Below are positions 9,201-17,888 of a DNA stretch of 64,000 nt, piece after piece. The DNA is from an uncultured Collinsella sp. (GTDB lineage: Bacteria; Actinomycetota; Coriobacteriia; Coriobacteriales; Coriobacteriaceae): assembly GCA_900541745.1 (NCBI GenBank), contig UQLA01000002.1:1-64000 (forward strand). Reading direction: 5' to 3'. Numbering within the stretch: position 1 is the stretch's first letter; every line of letters starts with the position of its first letter. The position numbers were made by a program, and so were the translations under genes. The notes beneath the pieces were generated by a model, which saw only the letters and a list, made by a program, of their open reading frames with translations, was not told the origin of the DNA and did not search any database.

Positions 9201-10726
9201 TCGCATCGACGCCCGAGCTCGAGCTCGTGCAGATGGGCAGCTTCGGCTGCGGCCACGATGCGTATCTCACCGACGAGATCGCGCGCATGATGGGCGAGAT
9301 GGGCTCCAAGGTTCCGATGATGATCAAGCTCGATGAGAGCGACGTCGCCGGTCCCATGGGCATTCGCGTGCGTTCGTTTATCGAGTCGGTCAACCGTCGT
9401 CGCGCGGAGGAGCGTGCCGAGGGCGCCCGGGTACACGCGGTCCATCCGCTCGACGACCCGTATAAGGTCAAGTACACCAAGCGCGACCGGCACGACAAGA
9501 TCGCGCTGGTCCCCAACACCTCCCATGCGTTCTGCAGGCTCATGACCGCGGCGATGCGCAATCAGGGCGTGCGCGCCGAGGCCCTTGATATCGGGCGCGA
9601 GGATGCCATCCGCCTGGGCAAACGCTATGTGCACAACGACATCTGCTTCCCTGCGCAAATCGTGATCGGCGAGGCGCTCGCGGCACTCGAGAGCGGTAAG
9701 TACGACCCGCACGACGTCGCCGTGGTGACTGGCAAGTATATCGGCGACTGCCGCCTGACGCACTACATGCCCCTGCTGCGCCGCGCGCTCGACGACGCGG
9801 GATACGACTATGTCCCGGTGCTCACCAACGACGACGTCGATGCCCACAATGCGCATCCGGGCTTCAAGCTCGGCCTTGGCCCGAGCATCCAGATCGCCTA
9901 CGGTCTTCCCATGATCGATGCCCTCGAGGCCATGCTTAGGCGCATCCGTCCCTACGAGCTCGAGAAGGGCGCGGCGGACGCTGCGTTCGACCGCGCGCTC
10001 GATGAGGTTATCGAGGGCATGGAGCGCTCCGGGCTGAGAGGCCAGGCGACGGGCTTCAAACGCGCGCTTGCGATCATGGACGCCGTTCCGTACGACCGCT
10101 CGAACCCGCATCCGACCGTTCTCATCGTGGGCGAGTACCTGCTCAATTTCCATCTCGGCGCCAACCACGAGATCGAGCGCTACCTCGAGGACAACGGGCT
10201 CGAGGTCATCGAGGCGCGCATGACCGACGTGATCCGCAAGACCTATTTCTACAAGCATGCGCAGTCGCGCGAGTTCCACGTCGACCTGTCGCTGCCCGAA
10301 AAGGCCTGGTACGCCACGGCGGACAACCTGTTCGAGCTCGCGCACGACCGTTGCGACCGCCTGGGCGCGGCGAGCCCGCTCTACGAGCTGCCGACGCGCA
10401 TGCCCGAGCTCGTGCGCGCGAGCGATAAGATCCTGCACCATACGTTCGATGCGGGCGAGGGCGTGCTGATTCCGGCGGAGATCCTCGAGCACGCCAAGCG
10501 CGGCTGCCGCAACTTCGTGATCCTGCAGCCGTTCGGGTGTCTGCCCAACCATGTCGTGGGGCGCGGGCTCATCCATGCGCTCAAGGAGCAGTATCCCACG
10601 GCGCAGTTCCTGCCGCTCGACTACGATCCCGACGTGAGCTTCGCCAACGTGGAGAACCGTCTTCAGATGCTCATCATGAACGCCAAGGCGCAGGGGTGCG
10701 GTGAGGCGCATGGCGAGACCGCGTAA
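6287..10726 (+). CDS. Giant 2-hydroxyacyl-CoA dehydratase activase-related protein (duplicated ASKHA domains plus HgdB-like region)
   Basis: The chain has 1479 residues. Residues 1-~270 (GLDVGSTTTKVY) and ~335-600 (GIDSGSTTTKFAL) are two BcrA/BadF/HgdC-type ATPase domains, each with a Cys-containing cluster loop (NGSCAGGTGAF; NEACSAGCGSF). A Cys-rich patch follows (CRRCNNRC...NRC, ~627-653), then a DUF2229-like segment (~700-940) and a C-terminal HgdA/B-like region. Such proteins use ATP to drive low-potential electrons through a [4Fe-4S] cluster; the substrate here is unknown. The ATG at 6287 follows GGAG. It overlaps the TetR gene by 17 bp, so the two are co-transcribed, and an operator-like palindrome lies upstream. 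Confidence 0.85.
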   Translation: MALLVGLDVGSTTTKVYAMHEDMTEAWWGYRRHGACQTASVRAMLGELAERFPHESLRVAVTGSGARDIATALGASYVQEVVANALAISRFYPQTRCAIELGGQDAKMIFFRTNDKGDIEVADMRMNGSCAGGTGAFIDEMAKLMGVGTESGEFEQLASRGTTVHEVSGRCGVYAKTDIQPLLNEGIPTTDLALSALHAVARQTIGGLAQGIDIEPPVIFEGGTLAYNPTLVRVFREQLNLSDDQVIVPRDPQIMVARGAALSLTDMFASSQPIDLPDAFVRLDKLETVAPASGEGRLAQPFFATPAEQADFMARHGKETPAKGPDAYAPGETVRVALGIDSGSTTTKFALVDEAGELVDSFYASNNGRPLDVAQQGLVSLKNRWETAGVTLAIDAVGTTGYGEELFARAFHADYHTVETVAHARAACACVPDATFVLDIGGQDMKAIWLNHGVLTDIVVNEACSAGCGSFLEGFAKNLGIAVEDIATEAFSSKAPAVLGSRCTVFMNSSVVSEQRRGKGPGDIMAGLCRSIIENVFTKVIRVSNLNRLGDKVVVQGGTFRNDAVLRAFEQYLGKPVTRAPHPGLMGAIGIALLACEECRKGDAGTSFIGLDAVERFEHREFGGVTCRRCNNRCQRAVVAFGDGSLYVTGNRCPRGGAISWDELVREVPAAEELRPQGACEAQAPGTGRDRTAAAPNLFVDREKLLFESCPTVPVCGGRDVTIGIPRVLEFWDTMPFWSTFFSTLGFKVRVSGRSTKAMYERGLAHVTSDTVCFPAKLVHGHIRNLVDAGVDRIFMPIITTVPTENTASTSEWMCAVVKGYPYVMRNSDNPEERFGVPFDTPLFHWYDEGDRNRQLKAWCKETFDIDADLVAKATEQADRAQQTFESQLQLRGRQVLENVREDGGYAVVIASRPYHNDPLVNHGLPKLFSERGIPVLTPDAVPGVCNVDLSNSRIDIVNNYHARMLSCAVIVASTPELELVQMGSFGCGHDAYLTDEIARMMGEMGSKVPMMIKLDESDVAGPMGIRVRSFIESVNRRRAEERAEGARVHAVHPLDDPYKVKYTKRDRHDKIALVPNTSHAFCRLMTAAMRNQGVRAEALDIGREDAIRLGKRYVHNDICFPAQIVIGEALAALESGKYDPHDVAVVTGKYIGDCRLTHYMPLLRRALDDAGYDYVPVLTNDDVDAHNAHPGFKLGLGPSIQIAYGLPMIDALEAMLRRIRPYELEKGAADAAFDRALDEVIEGMERSGLRGQATGFKRALAIMDAVPYDRSNPHPTVLIVGEYLLNFHLGANHEIERYLEDNGLEVIEARMTDVIRKTYFYKHAQSREFHVDLSLPEKAWYATADNLFELAHDRCDRLGAASPLYELPTRMPELVRASDKILHHTFDAGEGVLIPAEILEHAKRGCRNFVILQPFGCLPNHVVGRGLIHALKEQYPTAQFLPLDYDPDVSFANVENRLQMLIMNAKAQGCGEAHGETA

Positions 10727-11399
10727 GGACGCCGATGCGCCCGATGCACGCACCCGTATCATCGAGGCGTTTTGGGAGCTCATCGAGAACAACAGCATCT
10801 TCGAGCTGTCGGTTGGCGAGGTGACCCGCGCCGCCCAGTGCAATCGCGGAACGTTTTACTACTATTTTCACGATTTCGATGAACTCGTCGCCATCGCCAT
10901 AGCCCAGCTGCTGCAGGATAACGAGCTCATCACCGATGCCCTCTGGCATTTTTCGAGCGAGGGCGACCTTTCGGCGTTCGACCGGCGCGACGTCCGCTGC
11001 CTGCTGCGGCGCATCGTCATCACCATGAGGGCGGGTGCCGCCGAGCAGGTCGTGCAGGGCATCCATACGATCATCATCGACCGCGTGAGAGAGATCGTCC
11101 ACCCCGACGGAGAAGAGCTCAAGGCAGATTCGAGCTTTGCGGTGGGCTTTCTGGTCTCGGGCATCATGGGCTTTGTGATGGCGGTCGGCTTTGCCCGGGA
11201 GGGCGGCGAAGAGATAGACCTCGAGCAGCTGGGGGACAGCGCGTGCGCGTACCTGAGGGCGGTCGCCATGCAGACGGTGGAAACGGTCGCGCAAGTCGAG
11301 GGCGTCGATACATCCGAGCTGCTCGAACGCGTCTCCAAGGAGGCCGATGCCTATCGCGCATCGCGTGCGACGAGTCCCGACGTGGTGAAAGACGCCTAG
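10710..11399 (+). CDS. TetR/AcrR family transcriptional regulator
   Basis: This 229-residue protein begins MARPRKDADAPDARTRIIEAFWELI. It has a TetR helix-turn-helix at ~35-57 (VGEVTRAAQCNRGTFYYYFHDFDEL) and a helical ligand domain. The ATG at 10710 lies inside the end of the activase gene; a GTG at 10701 is an alternative start. Its probable target is the perfect palindrome at 6217-6237, so it would control its own operon. The effector may be a CoA ester, which is an inference from the neighbour. Confidence 0.9.
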   Translation: MARPRKDADAPDARTRIIEAFWELIENNSIFELSVGEVTRAAQCNRGTFYYYFHDFDELVAIAIAQLLQDNELITDALWHFSSEGDLSAFDRRDVRCLLRRIVITMRAGAAEQVVQGIHTIIIDRVREIVHPDGEELKADSSFAVGFLVSGIMGFVMAVGFAREGGEEIDLEQLGDSACAYLRAVAMQTVETVAQVEGVDTSELLERVSKEADAYRASRATSPDVVKDA

Positions 11400-11591
11400 G
11401 GTTTCTCTTGCGGGGCGCCTGTCGCGCATCGCGCGGTGAGTCCCGCGATGCGGTCATAACCTGCATTCATGTGAGCCGGGTTTATAGATATTCCTCCAGC
11501 TGTTAACATAGACAACCTGTGGGTAAAGAGACAAAAGCGCCGCCGACGGGCGGGCGTTTTGATTTCGATGAACTCATGTAAGGAAACGAGC
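11400..11591. other. Intergenic region upstream of clpC
   Basis: A perfect hairpin CGCATCGCG/CGCGATGCG (11425-11452) lacks a T run. An imperfect hairpin at 11533-11560 ends in GCGTTTT just before the ATG. No clear CtsR or HrcA operator was found. Confidence 0.5.
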
Positions 11592-14234
11592 ATGTTAGAT
11601 AGATTTACCGATCGAGCGCGCAAGGTCATGTCGATGGCCAAACAGGAGGCGCTCGATCTTCATTCAAATAAGGTGGGCACCGAGCACCTGCTGCTCGCGC
11701 TTGCCAAGGAGGACGAGGGCATTGCCGCCGAGGCGCTGCGTTCGCTCGACATCTCCTACGATGACATCATGGATACTCTCAAAGAGGTCCAGACCACGGT
11801 TCCCGAGCCCAGTGAGGAGACCGAGGCGGCCAAGCTCGCCTTTACGCCGCTCGTCATTAGCGTGATGGAGCGTTCATTCCGTGTGGCGCGTGAGAACAAC
11901 CAGACCTACGTGTCGACCGAGCACTTGCTGATCGGCATCGTCGAAGAGGGCAACGGCATGGCCATGGACATCCTCATGCGCCTGGGTGTGTCGTCCGCCT
12001 CCATCAAAAAGGCTATCGAGAAACTCACCGCCAAGGACCAGGACAAGAAGCGTCCGCTCGCCGGCGCCGGTGCCGGTCGTCCCGGTGCGGGCCTGCCGTT
12101 CTTTAGCGGCTCGGATGCCTCTCAGCAAAAGGGGAGTGGCACCGATACGCTTAAGCAGTTCGCGACCAACCTCACACAGAAGGCGCGCGACGGCGAGCTC
12201 GACCCTGTAATCGGTCGCGAAAAGGAAGTCCAGCGTATGATGGAAATTCTTTCGCGCCGTACCAAGAACAATCCGCTTATTCTGGGCGACCCCGGCGTGG
12301 GCAAGACGGCCATCGTCGAGGGCCTGGCTCAGCAGATTGCAGCCGGCAACGTGCCCGAGAACCTCATGAACCAGAATATCTGGACGCTCGACCTGCCGGG
12401 CCTCGTGGCGGGTGCCAAGTATCGCGGCGAGTTTGAGGAGCGCCTCAAGAACGTGATCCAGGAGGCCACCGAAGCCGACGACGTCATCCTGTTTATCGAT
12501 GAAATGCACACCATCATCGGTGCCGGTTCTGCCGAGGGCTCCATCGACGCGAGCTCCATGCTCAAGCCCGTGCTTGCGCGCGGCGCCTTCCAGATTATCG
12601 GCGCCACCACGGCCGAGGAATTCCGCAAGTACCTCACCAAGGACCCGGCCTTTGAGCGTCGCTTCCAGACCATCGATGTCGAGGAGCCGAGCGTCGAGGA
12701 CACGGTCAAGATTCTGACCGCGCTTAAGCCGCGCTACGAGGAGCACCACCATGTGCGCTATACGCAGGGTGCTATCGAGGCCGCCGCGAACCTTTCCAAC
12801 CGCTACATCCAGGATCGCTTCCTGCCCGATAAGGCCATCGACCTCATCGACGAGGCCGGCGCCCGCGCTCGCATCGCCGCGAATCGCGCGCCCGAGCCGG
12901 TGCGTGAGGCCGAGCATCGCGTGGAGGAGCTTAAGGCCGCCGCGCAGGAGGCCACCGAGAGCGACGACATGAACAAGGCCGCCGAGATCACCGAGCAGCA
13001 GAAGGCCGCCGAGATTGAGCTCGCCGAGGCCAAGGCTGCCTGGACCGCCGAGCTCGACGCCAGTCCGCTCACCATCGATGTGAGTCAGATCGCCGATATC
13101 GTGTCCGTGACCTCGGGCGTGCCGGTGTCCTCGCTTACCGAGAGCGAGAGCCGTCGCCTGCTGCAAGCCGAAAGCGTGCTCAAGACGCGCATCATCGGTC
13201 AGGATGAGGCTGTCGAGGCAGTTGCCAAGGCCGTGCGCCGCAGCCGCTCACCCCTCAAGGATCCGCGTCGCCCCGGCGGCAGCTTTATCTTCCTTGGTCC
13301 CACTGGCACGGGCAAGACCGAGCTCGCCAAGACGCTCGCCGAGTACCTCTTTGGCAGCAAGGATGCGCTCATCAGCTTCGACATGTCCGAGTTCGGTAGC
13401 GAGTTCGAGGTCTCCAAGCTCATCGGTAGCCCTCCGGGTTACGTCGGTCACGACGAGGGCGGCCAGCTCACCAAGGCCGTTCGTCGCCACCCGTACTCGG
13501 TCGTGCTGTTCGACGAGATCGAGAAGGCGCACCCCGATATCTTCAACATCTTGCTGCAGGTGCTGGAGGAGGGCCGCCTGACCGATAGCCAGGGCAAGAC
13601 GGTCGACTTCCGCAACACCGTGATCATCATGACGTCCAACGTGGGCGCTCGCGAGATTGCGCAGGATGCGAGCGTGGGCTTTGGCACCACCGGCGAGCAG
13701 GGCCTCACGTCGAGTGAGATCCGCGGCCGTGCGATGGGCGAGCTCAAGCGCCTGTTCCGCCCCGAGCTGCTCAACCGTATCGACGACATTGTGGTGTTCC
13801 AGAAGCTCTCGGGCGAGAATCTCACCAAGATCGCGCACCTGCTGGTGGACGACCTGCGTCAGCGTTTGATTGCCAATGGCATGAACATCAAGCTCACCGA
13901 TGCGGCCTATGACAAGATCGTGGCCGAGGGCACCGACCTCACCAACGGTGCGCGTCCGCTGCGCCGTGCCATCCAAAAGCTCATCGAGGACCCGCTGTCC
14001 GAGGAGCTTCTGGCCGGCGAGTGGGGCGAGGGCGATACCGTCCTGTGCGACGTGGCCGATGGCAAGTTTGTCTTTAGCCACGGCACGGGCGAGATCCCGG
14101 CACCGCGTCCGGCGGGCACGCTCGGTGGCGATACCGCTCCGGCGGCACCGCACACCGGCAACGCCGCGCCCATGAGCGGCGGCGTGACCTCGGGCCCCGG
14201 CGGCATGATGCAAGCCGGCTCCGGCGCGCTGTAG
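11592..14234 (+). CDS. clpC: AAA+ unfoldase ClpC
   Basis: The protein has 880 residues. Two Clp N-repeats occupy ~1-145. AAA1 has Walker A GDPGVGKT (~233-240) and Walker B ILFIDEMHT (~299). A short coiled middle region (~430-490) marks ClpC, as ClpB has a long M-domain. AAA2 has GPTGTGKT (~569-576), and a VGF tripeptide (in ASVGFGTTGEQG) fits the ClpP-docking loop. It feeds unfolded proteins to ClpP. The ATG at 11592 follows AGGAAA. The Gly/Ala/Pro-rich C-terminal tail (~845-880) is low complexity. Confidence 0.95.
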   Translation: MLDRFTDRARKVMSMAKQEALDLHSNKVGTEHLLLALAKEDEGIAAEALRSLDISYDDIMDTLKEVQTTVPEPSEETEAAKLAFTPLVISVMERSFRVARENNQTYVSTEHLLIGIVEEGNGMAMDILMRLGVSSASIKKAIEKLTAKDQDKKRPLAGAGAGRPGAGLPFFSGSDASQQKGSGTDTLKQFATNLTQKARDGELDPVIGREKEVQRMMEILSRRTKNNPLILGDPGVGKTAIVEGLAQQIAAGNVPENLMNQNIWTLDLPGLVAGAKYRGEFEERLKNVIQEATEADDVILFIDEMHTIIGAGSAEGSIDASSMLKPVLARGAFQIIGATTAEEFRKYLTKDPAFERRFQTIDVEEPSVEDTVKILTALKPRYEEHHHVRYTQGAIEAAANLSNRYIQDRFLPDKAIDLIDEAGARARIAANRAPEPVREAEHRVEELKAAAQEATESDDMNKAAEITEQQKAAEIELAEAKAAWTAELDASPLTIDVSQIADIVSVTSGVPVSSLTESESRRLLQAESVLKTRIIGQDEAVEAVAKAVRRSRSPLKDPRRPGGSFIFLGPTGTGKTELAKTLAEYLFGSKDALISFDMSEFGSEFEVSKLIGSPPGYVGHDEGGQLTKAVRRHPYSVVLFDEIEKAHPDIFNILLQVLEEGRLTDSQGKTVDFRNTVIIMTSNVGAREIAQDASVGFGTTGEQGLTSSEIRGRAMGELKRLFRPELLNRIDDIVVFQKLSGENLTKIAHLLVDDLRQRLIANGMNIKLTDAAYDKIVAEGTDLTNGARPLRRAIQKLIEDPLSEELLAGEWGEGDTVLCDVADGKFVFSHGTGEIPAPRPAGTLGGDTAPAAPHTGNAAPMSGGVTSGPGGMMQAGSGAL

Positions 14235-14259
14235 GGCGTGGCGACAATTTGATACGCGC

Positions 14260-14293
14260 AATCGAGGCGCTCTGGCAAGGGCGCCTCGATTTG
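14260..14293 (+). terminator. Terminator after clpC
   Basis: Arms AATCGAGGCGC / GCGCCTCGATT with a 10-base loop are followed by a short T-containing tail. Confidence 0.7.
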
Positions 14294-14447
14294 TAGAACT
14301 GCGAAGTTGTGACCGTTACGCTATGCGGTCCACCGTTAGCCGATGATGCGAGGGCGCTCGGCGTTTTCGACTGGTTTATGCACGTAAAGTCTGGGAATAT
14401 ACAAGGCGCATGTCTTACTGTCTAACCAGTTGCGCCAAGGAGGCACC

Positions 14448-15905
14448 ATGGACTACAAGATTACCGGCTACGAGCCCGCCCAGCTGTTCCATTTCTTTGA
14501 GGAGATCAGCGCGATCCCCCGTGGGTCTGGCAACGAGAAGGGCATCAGCGATTTCCTGGTTGCGTTTGCCAAGGAGCGCGGTCTCGATGTGTATCAGGAC
14601 GAGGTCTACAACGTCATCATTCGTAAGCCCGCATCTGCCGGCGCCGAGAATGCCCCGACCGTGATGCTGCAGGGCCACATCGACATGGTGTGCGACAAGC
14701 TGGGCTCCGTTGAGCACGACTTTACGACCGATGGTATCGACCTGGTCGTCAAGGACGGCGTCCTCACCGCTAACGGCACCACCCTGGGCGCCGACAACGG
14801 CATTGCTGTCGCTCTGATGCTCACCGTGCTCAACGACGATTCGATTGCCCATCCGGCCCTCGAGTGCGTGTTCACCACCGACGAGGAGACCGGCCTGGTC
14901 GGCGCCGAGACGCTCGATAAGTCCCAGATTAGCGCCCGCACCATGATCAACCTCGATTCCGAGGAGGAGGGCGTGGCCACCGTCAGCTGCGCCGGCGGTG
15001 TCGTCGTTACCTACACCTGCCCGATCGTGCGCGAGCACAAGACCGGCAGCACCCTTACGCTCGAGATCTCCGGCCTGCTGGGTGGTCACTCCGGCGCCGA
15101 CATCCACCTGGAGCGCGGCAACGGCAACCTCATCATGGCCCGCATCATCGACCGCCTGATGGTTGCCGGCGAGCCCGCCATCGTTAGCTTTAACGGCGGC
15201 ACCAAGGACAACGCCATCAACCGTGAGTGCAAGGCTGTTCTGGTCTACGCCGACCACGCTGCCGCCGAGGCCGCGACCCAGATCGCAAAGGGCATCATCG
15301 CCGACGTCACCGCCGAGCTCGAGGTCTTCGACCCCGGCTTTACCTGCACGGTTGAGATTGCCGACAACACTGAGGTCGAGGCCATGGACGAAAAGTCCGC
15401 ACTTGCCCTTATTCGCGCTCTGCGTCTTGCCCCCAACGGTGTGATTCGCCGCAACGTCGCCACTGACGGCTCCGTCGAGGTTTCCTCCAACATCGGTGTG
15501 GTTGCCACCTCTGACGACCAGGTCAAGATCATGCTGTCCCCGCGCTCCTCGATCACCTCGCTGCAGAACGAGTTCAAGGACCGCCTGCAGACGCTTGCCG
15601 ATGTCCTGGGCTTCGACGCCAAGTTTGAGTTCGAGTATCCTGGCTGGAGCTATGCCGAGCATTCGCCGGTCCGCGACGTCTTTGTCGAGAGCTATCGCGA
15701 GCTCTTTGGCTCCGAGCTGCGTATCGAGTCCATCCACGCCGGCCTTGAGTGCGGCCTGTTTGCCGAGGCCCTGCACGGCCTGGACGCCATCGCCGTGGGC
15801 CCGACGCTCTCCGATGTCCACACCCCGGACGAGAGCATGGAGCTCGCTTCTGCCGAGCGCTTCTACGAGCTGCTCATCGACGTCCTCAAGCGCCTCGCTG
15901 CATAA
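14448..15905 (+). CDS. pepD: Aminoacyl-histidine dipeptidase PepD (M20 metallopeptidase)
   Basis: The protein has 485 residues, as in the PepD (Xaa-His dipeptidase) family. M20 metal and catalytic motifs are all present: GHIDMVC, GADNGIA, TDEETGLVGAE, the dimerisation-lid segment GLLGGHSGADI, and a late HTPDE. It cleaves short peptides in the cytosol with two metal ions. The ATG at 14448 has a strong AAGGAGG upstream. It is monocistronic, followed by a strong terminator. Confidence 0.94.
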   Translation: MDYKITGYEPAQLFHFFEEISAIPRGSGNEKGISDFLVAFAKERGLDVYQDEVYNVIIRKPASAGAENAPTVMLQGHIDMVCDKLGSVEHDFTTDGIDLVVKDGVLTANGTTLGADNGIAVALMLTVLNDDSIAHPALECVFTTDEETGLVGAETLDKSQISARTMINLDSEEEGVATVSCAGGVVVTYTCPIVREHKTGSTLTLEISGLLGGHSGADIHLERGNGNLIMARIIDRLMVAGEPAIVSFNGGTKDNAINRECKAVLVYADHAAAEAATQIAKGIIADVTAELEVFDPGFTCTVEIADNTEVEAMDEKSALALIRALRLAPNGVIRRNVATDGSVEVSSNIGVVATSDDQVKIMLSPRSSITSLQNEFKDRLQTLADVLGFDAKFEFEYPGWSYAEHSPVRDVFVESYRELFGSELRIESIHAGLECGLFAEALHGLDAIAVGPTLSDVHTPDESMELASAERFYELLIDVLKRLAA

Positions 15906-15962
15906 AGGTTGCGCTAGCAGCAGTCCGAGCCACGTGCGGGTGGATTGCAAATGACATTACGT

Positions 15963-16007
15963 GAGGGGGCACCCGAGCTTTTGCGACGGGTGCCCCCTCT
16001 CTTTTTT
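15963..16007 (+). terminator. Strong terminator after pepD
   Basis: Perfect 12-bp arms GAGGGGGCACCC / GGGTGCCCCCTC are followed by TCTTTTTT. It may also serve the convergent hipBA genes. Confidence 0.93.
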
Positions 16008-16031
16008 AAGAAATGGGAAATTGATTGGCGT

Positions 16032-17336
16032 CTAGCCCATATCCGCCTTGATGAGGTCGAGGGTGCGCTGGCAGTTTTCGCGGACGGGGCCGAGCATATG
16101 CTCGCGCAGGTCCGCCATGCCGGGCAGGTCGGCGTATTCGTCCATGACCTCTTCCATACAAATGGGCACCTCGTAGGCGAGGTCCATCATGGTCGCAAAG
16201 CAAAACTTCTCGGATAGCCCGGCATCGGTGAGCGCCGCCTCCAGCGCGGGGTCGCCCATACCGTGGTATCGGCGGATAGCGCCTGGACCGATGCGCCCCA
16301 CACGATTTTCGCCGCCAACGCTCATGGCAAGGCGCGCTTTTCGCCGCATGCGTTCGTATACTAAGCCCGATGCGACATCGTACATGGGTGCGAGCGCCGC
16401 GTTTGTGCCTTTGCCAAGGATGAGCGAGTAGTTTTTAGCGTGTGCGTCAGGCGCTCCGATAATGGCGTTATAGAACAGCATATAGGTAAAAAGCACAAGA
16501 TTCATGTGGTGGGGGACTGTGTTAATCAGTCGTTCTTGGATGTCTCGTGTAGTTGGTCCTCCGTCGGCGGTGTATTTCTGGGTTGGCAATACACCGAGCG
16601 CCTGGCAAAAGTCCTCCTGATGCAGCCTTTCGATATTTCCGCTGCTATTGACCATTCTGTCGTACCGTTCAACGACGAGCGCGGCTTCGTCTTCAAATGT
16701 GCAATAGGAGACGTTGGCAGTTGGAATGCCAACACGCCGAGCTGTTTTCATGCAGACGAATTCGTTTAAGGCCTGATGTTTGAACCCAACGACACCATTT
16801 TTGAAGATATGGGTAGTGGGGGATGACCCTAGACATTCGCACCATTGTCCATCATGCCAAGCTAGTGCAAATTTGCCTTGGTTGCCGCCCAGGGACCAGC
16901 TTTCGTTGGAGCCCATCCATGTTTCTCTTTCGTCATCGCGAATTGCTTTGAGCTTGTGAGCGATTTGAGAATTGGTAAGCGGGCGGTATGCCGAGACCCT
17001 GCCGCGGGCGGCGTCTAATTGATCGGCTCGACAAAACTGAACGGCCCCCGCGCAGTCAAAACCGATATGGCACAAGAGGGCGACGGGGTTGTTGGATGCA
17101 ACATCATGCTCGGTGGCAATAGCGCGACGCTGCTCTTGACTGTCGGGCAAAAGGCCAAATAGGAACGGGCGGACGATGTTATGGCCATATGTGCGATTGG
17201 AAAGCGGCATTGTTAGCGATAACGGTGCTCCGCGATAGGTTGGGGCGTATGCAAAGCTGCAGAGTCCATGCTCGTCTTGCCGGAGAGTGCCGGCGATTTC
17301 GCCACAAATGAGGGTCGCGAGTTCCATCTCTGCCAT
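16032..17336 (-). CDS. hipA: HipA-family serine/threonine kinase toxin
   Basis: The 434-residue protein has the HipA plan: an N-terminal subdomain (PLSLTMPL, FLFGLLPDS), the ATP-binding loop SLGGNQGKFAL, QEDFCQALGV, the catalytic loop NAIIGAPDAHAKNYSLI with its Asp, and the Mg-binding PMYDVAS. HipA kinases arrest growth by phosphorylating an aminoacyl-tRNA synthetase; the target here is unknown. The start codon immediately follows the stop of the upstream HTH gene (TAA then ATG), so the two are translationally coupled. An internal ATG three codons on is an alternative start. Confidence 0.92.
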   Translation of the reverse strand: MAEMELATLICGEIAGTLRQDEHGLCSFAYAPTYRGAPLSLTMPLSNRTYGHNIVRPFLFGLLPDSQEQRRAIATEHDVASNNPVALLCHIGFDCAGAVQFCRADQLDAARGRVSAYRPLTNSQIAHKLKAIRDDERETWMGSNESWSLGGNQGKFALAWHDGQWCECLGSSPTTHIFKNGVVGFKHQALNEFVCMKTARRVGIPTANVSYCTFEDEAALVVERYDRMVNSSGNIERLHQEDFCQALGVLPTQKYTADGGPTTRDIQERLINTVPHHMNLVLFTYMLFYNAIIGAPDAHAKNYSLILGKGTNAALAPMYDVASGLVYERMRRKARLAMSVGGENRVGRIGPGAIRRYHGMGDPALEAALTDAGLSEKFCFATMMDLAYEVPICMEEVMDEYADLPGMADLREHMLGPVRENCQRTLDLIKADMG

Positions 17337-17768
17337 TTATTTCACAACCTTGCAGCCAAAGGAGAGGTTTGAAGTGCCGGAAAGGCCTTGCTCGGCTGCG
17401 ATTTGGGCCAGCAAGGCACCATAGGAAGATGGCGTTCCTTGTCGAGTGGGTTGTCTGCCTACGCTTGGCTTTGGCAGGGTATTCGAGTTCGCGATAGGGA
17501 GGTTCACTATCGTCGTCGGATGTTCGGAGGGCGATGTGATGGAGTCGTTATCGCTTTGCGCGAAGAGACCTATGCCGAGTGCGTTAAAGACGGTCAGCAA
17601 CTTGTCGAGTCGAATGCCGGTGGCGTCGCCCAGCTCGAGCGATGCGAGCAGGCGCTCCGAAACACCGGCCTTTTTAGCGAGGGTCGCACGGGTGATTCCC
17701 TGCGACTCGCGTGACTGGCGCACGTAGATGCCAGCTTGGCGCGGTGTGGTGATGGGAAGGGTATCCAC
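17337..17768 (-). CDS. hipB: HipB-like XRE antitoxin/repressor
   Basis: The protein has 143 residues. An XRE helix-turn-helix spans ~12-68 (VRQSRESQGITRATLAKKAGVSERLLASLELGD), followed by a long, low-complexity, probably disordered tail that may contact HipA. The start is a GTG at 17768, with AGGAG six bases upstream. Palindromic operators lie directly upstream, which fits autoregulation of the pair. The tail is longer than in E. coli HipB. Confidence 0.88.
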   Translation of the reverse strand: MDTLPITTPRQAGIYVRQSRESQGITRATLAKKAGVSERLLASLELGDATGIRLDKLLTVFNALGIGLFAQSDNDSITSPSEHPTTIVNLPIANSNTLPKPSVGRQPTRQGTPSSYGALLAQIAAEQGLSGTSNLSFGCKVVK

Positions 17769-17783
17769 GGCGATCTCCTAACG

Positions 17784-17855
17784 TGCAGACTTTTGCATAT
17801 CAGTATGACATGCAAAAGTCTGCATGAAAAGGCCTCATGCAAAACTCTGCATGAG
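17784..17855. promoter_or_regulatory. HipB operator region
   Basis: Perfect 15-bp arms (17784-17798, TGCAGACTTTTGCAT, and 17810-17824) are followed by a second palindrome CTCATGCA-N6-TGCATGAG (17834-17855). All half-sites share TGCA(A/G)A. They lie 16-87 bases upstream of hipB. Repressor binding is inferred. Confidence 0.8.
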
Positions 17856-17888
17856 ACCTTGCCCGGACGTTTAGTTTTGAAGGGTGTT

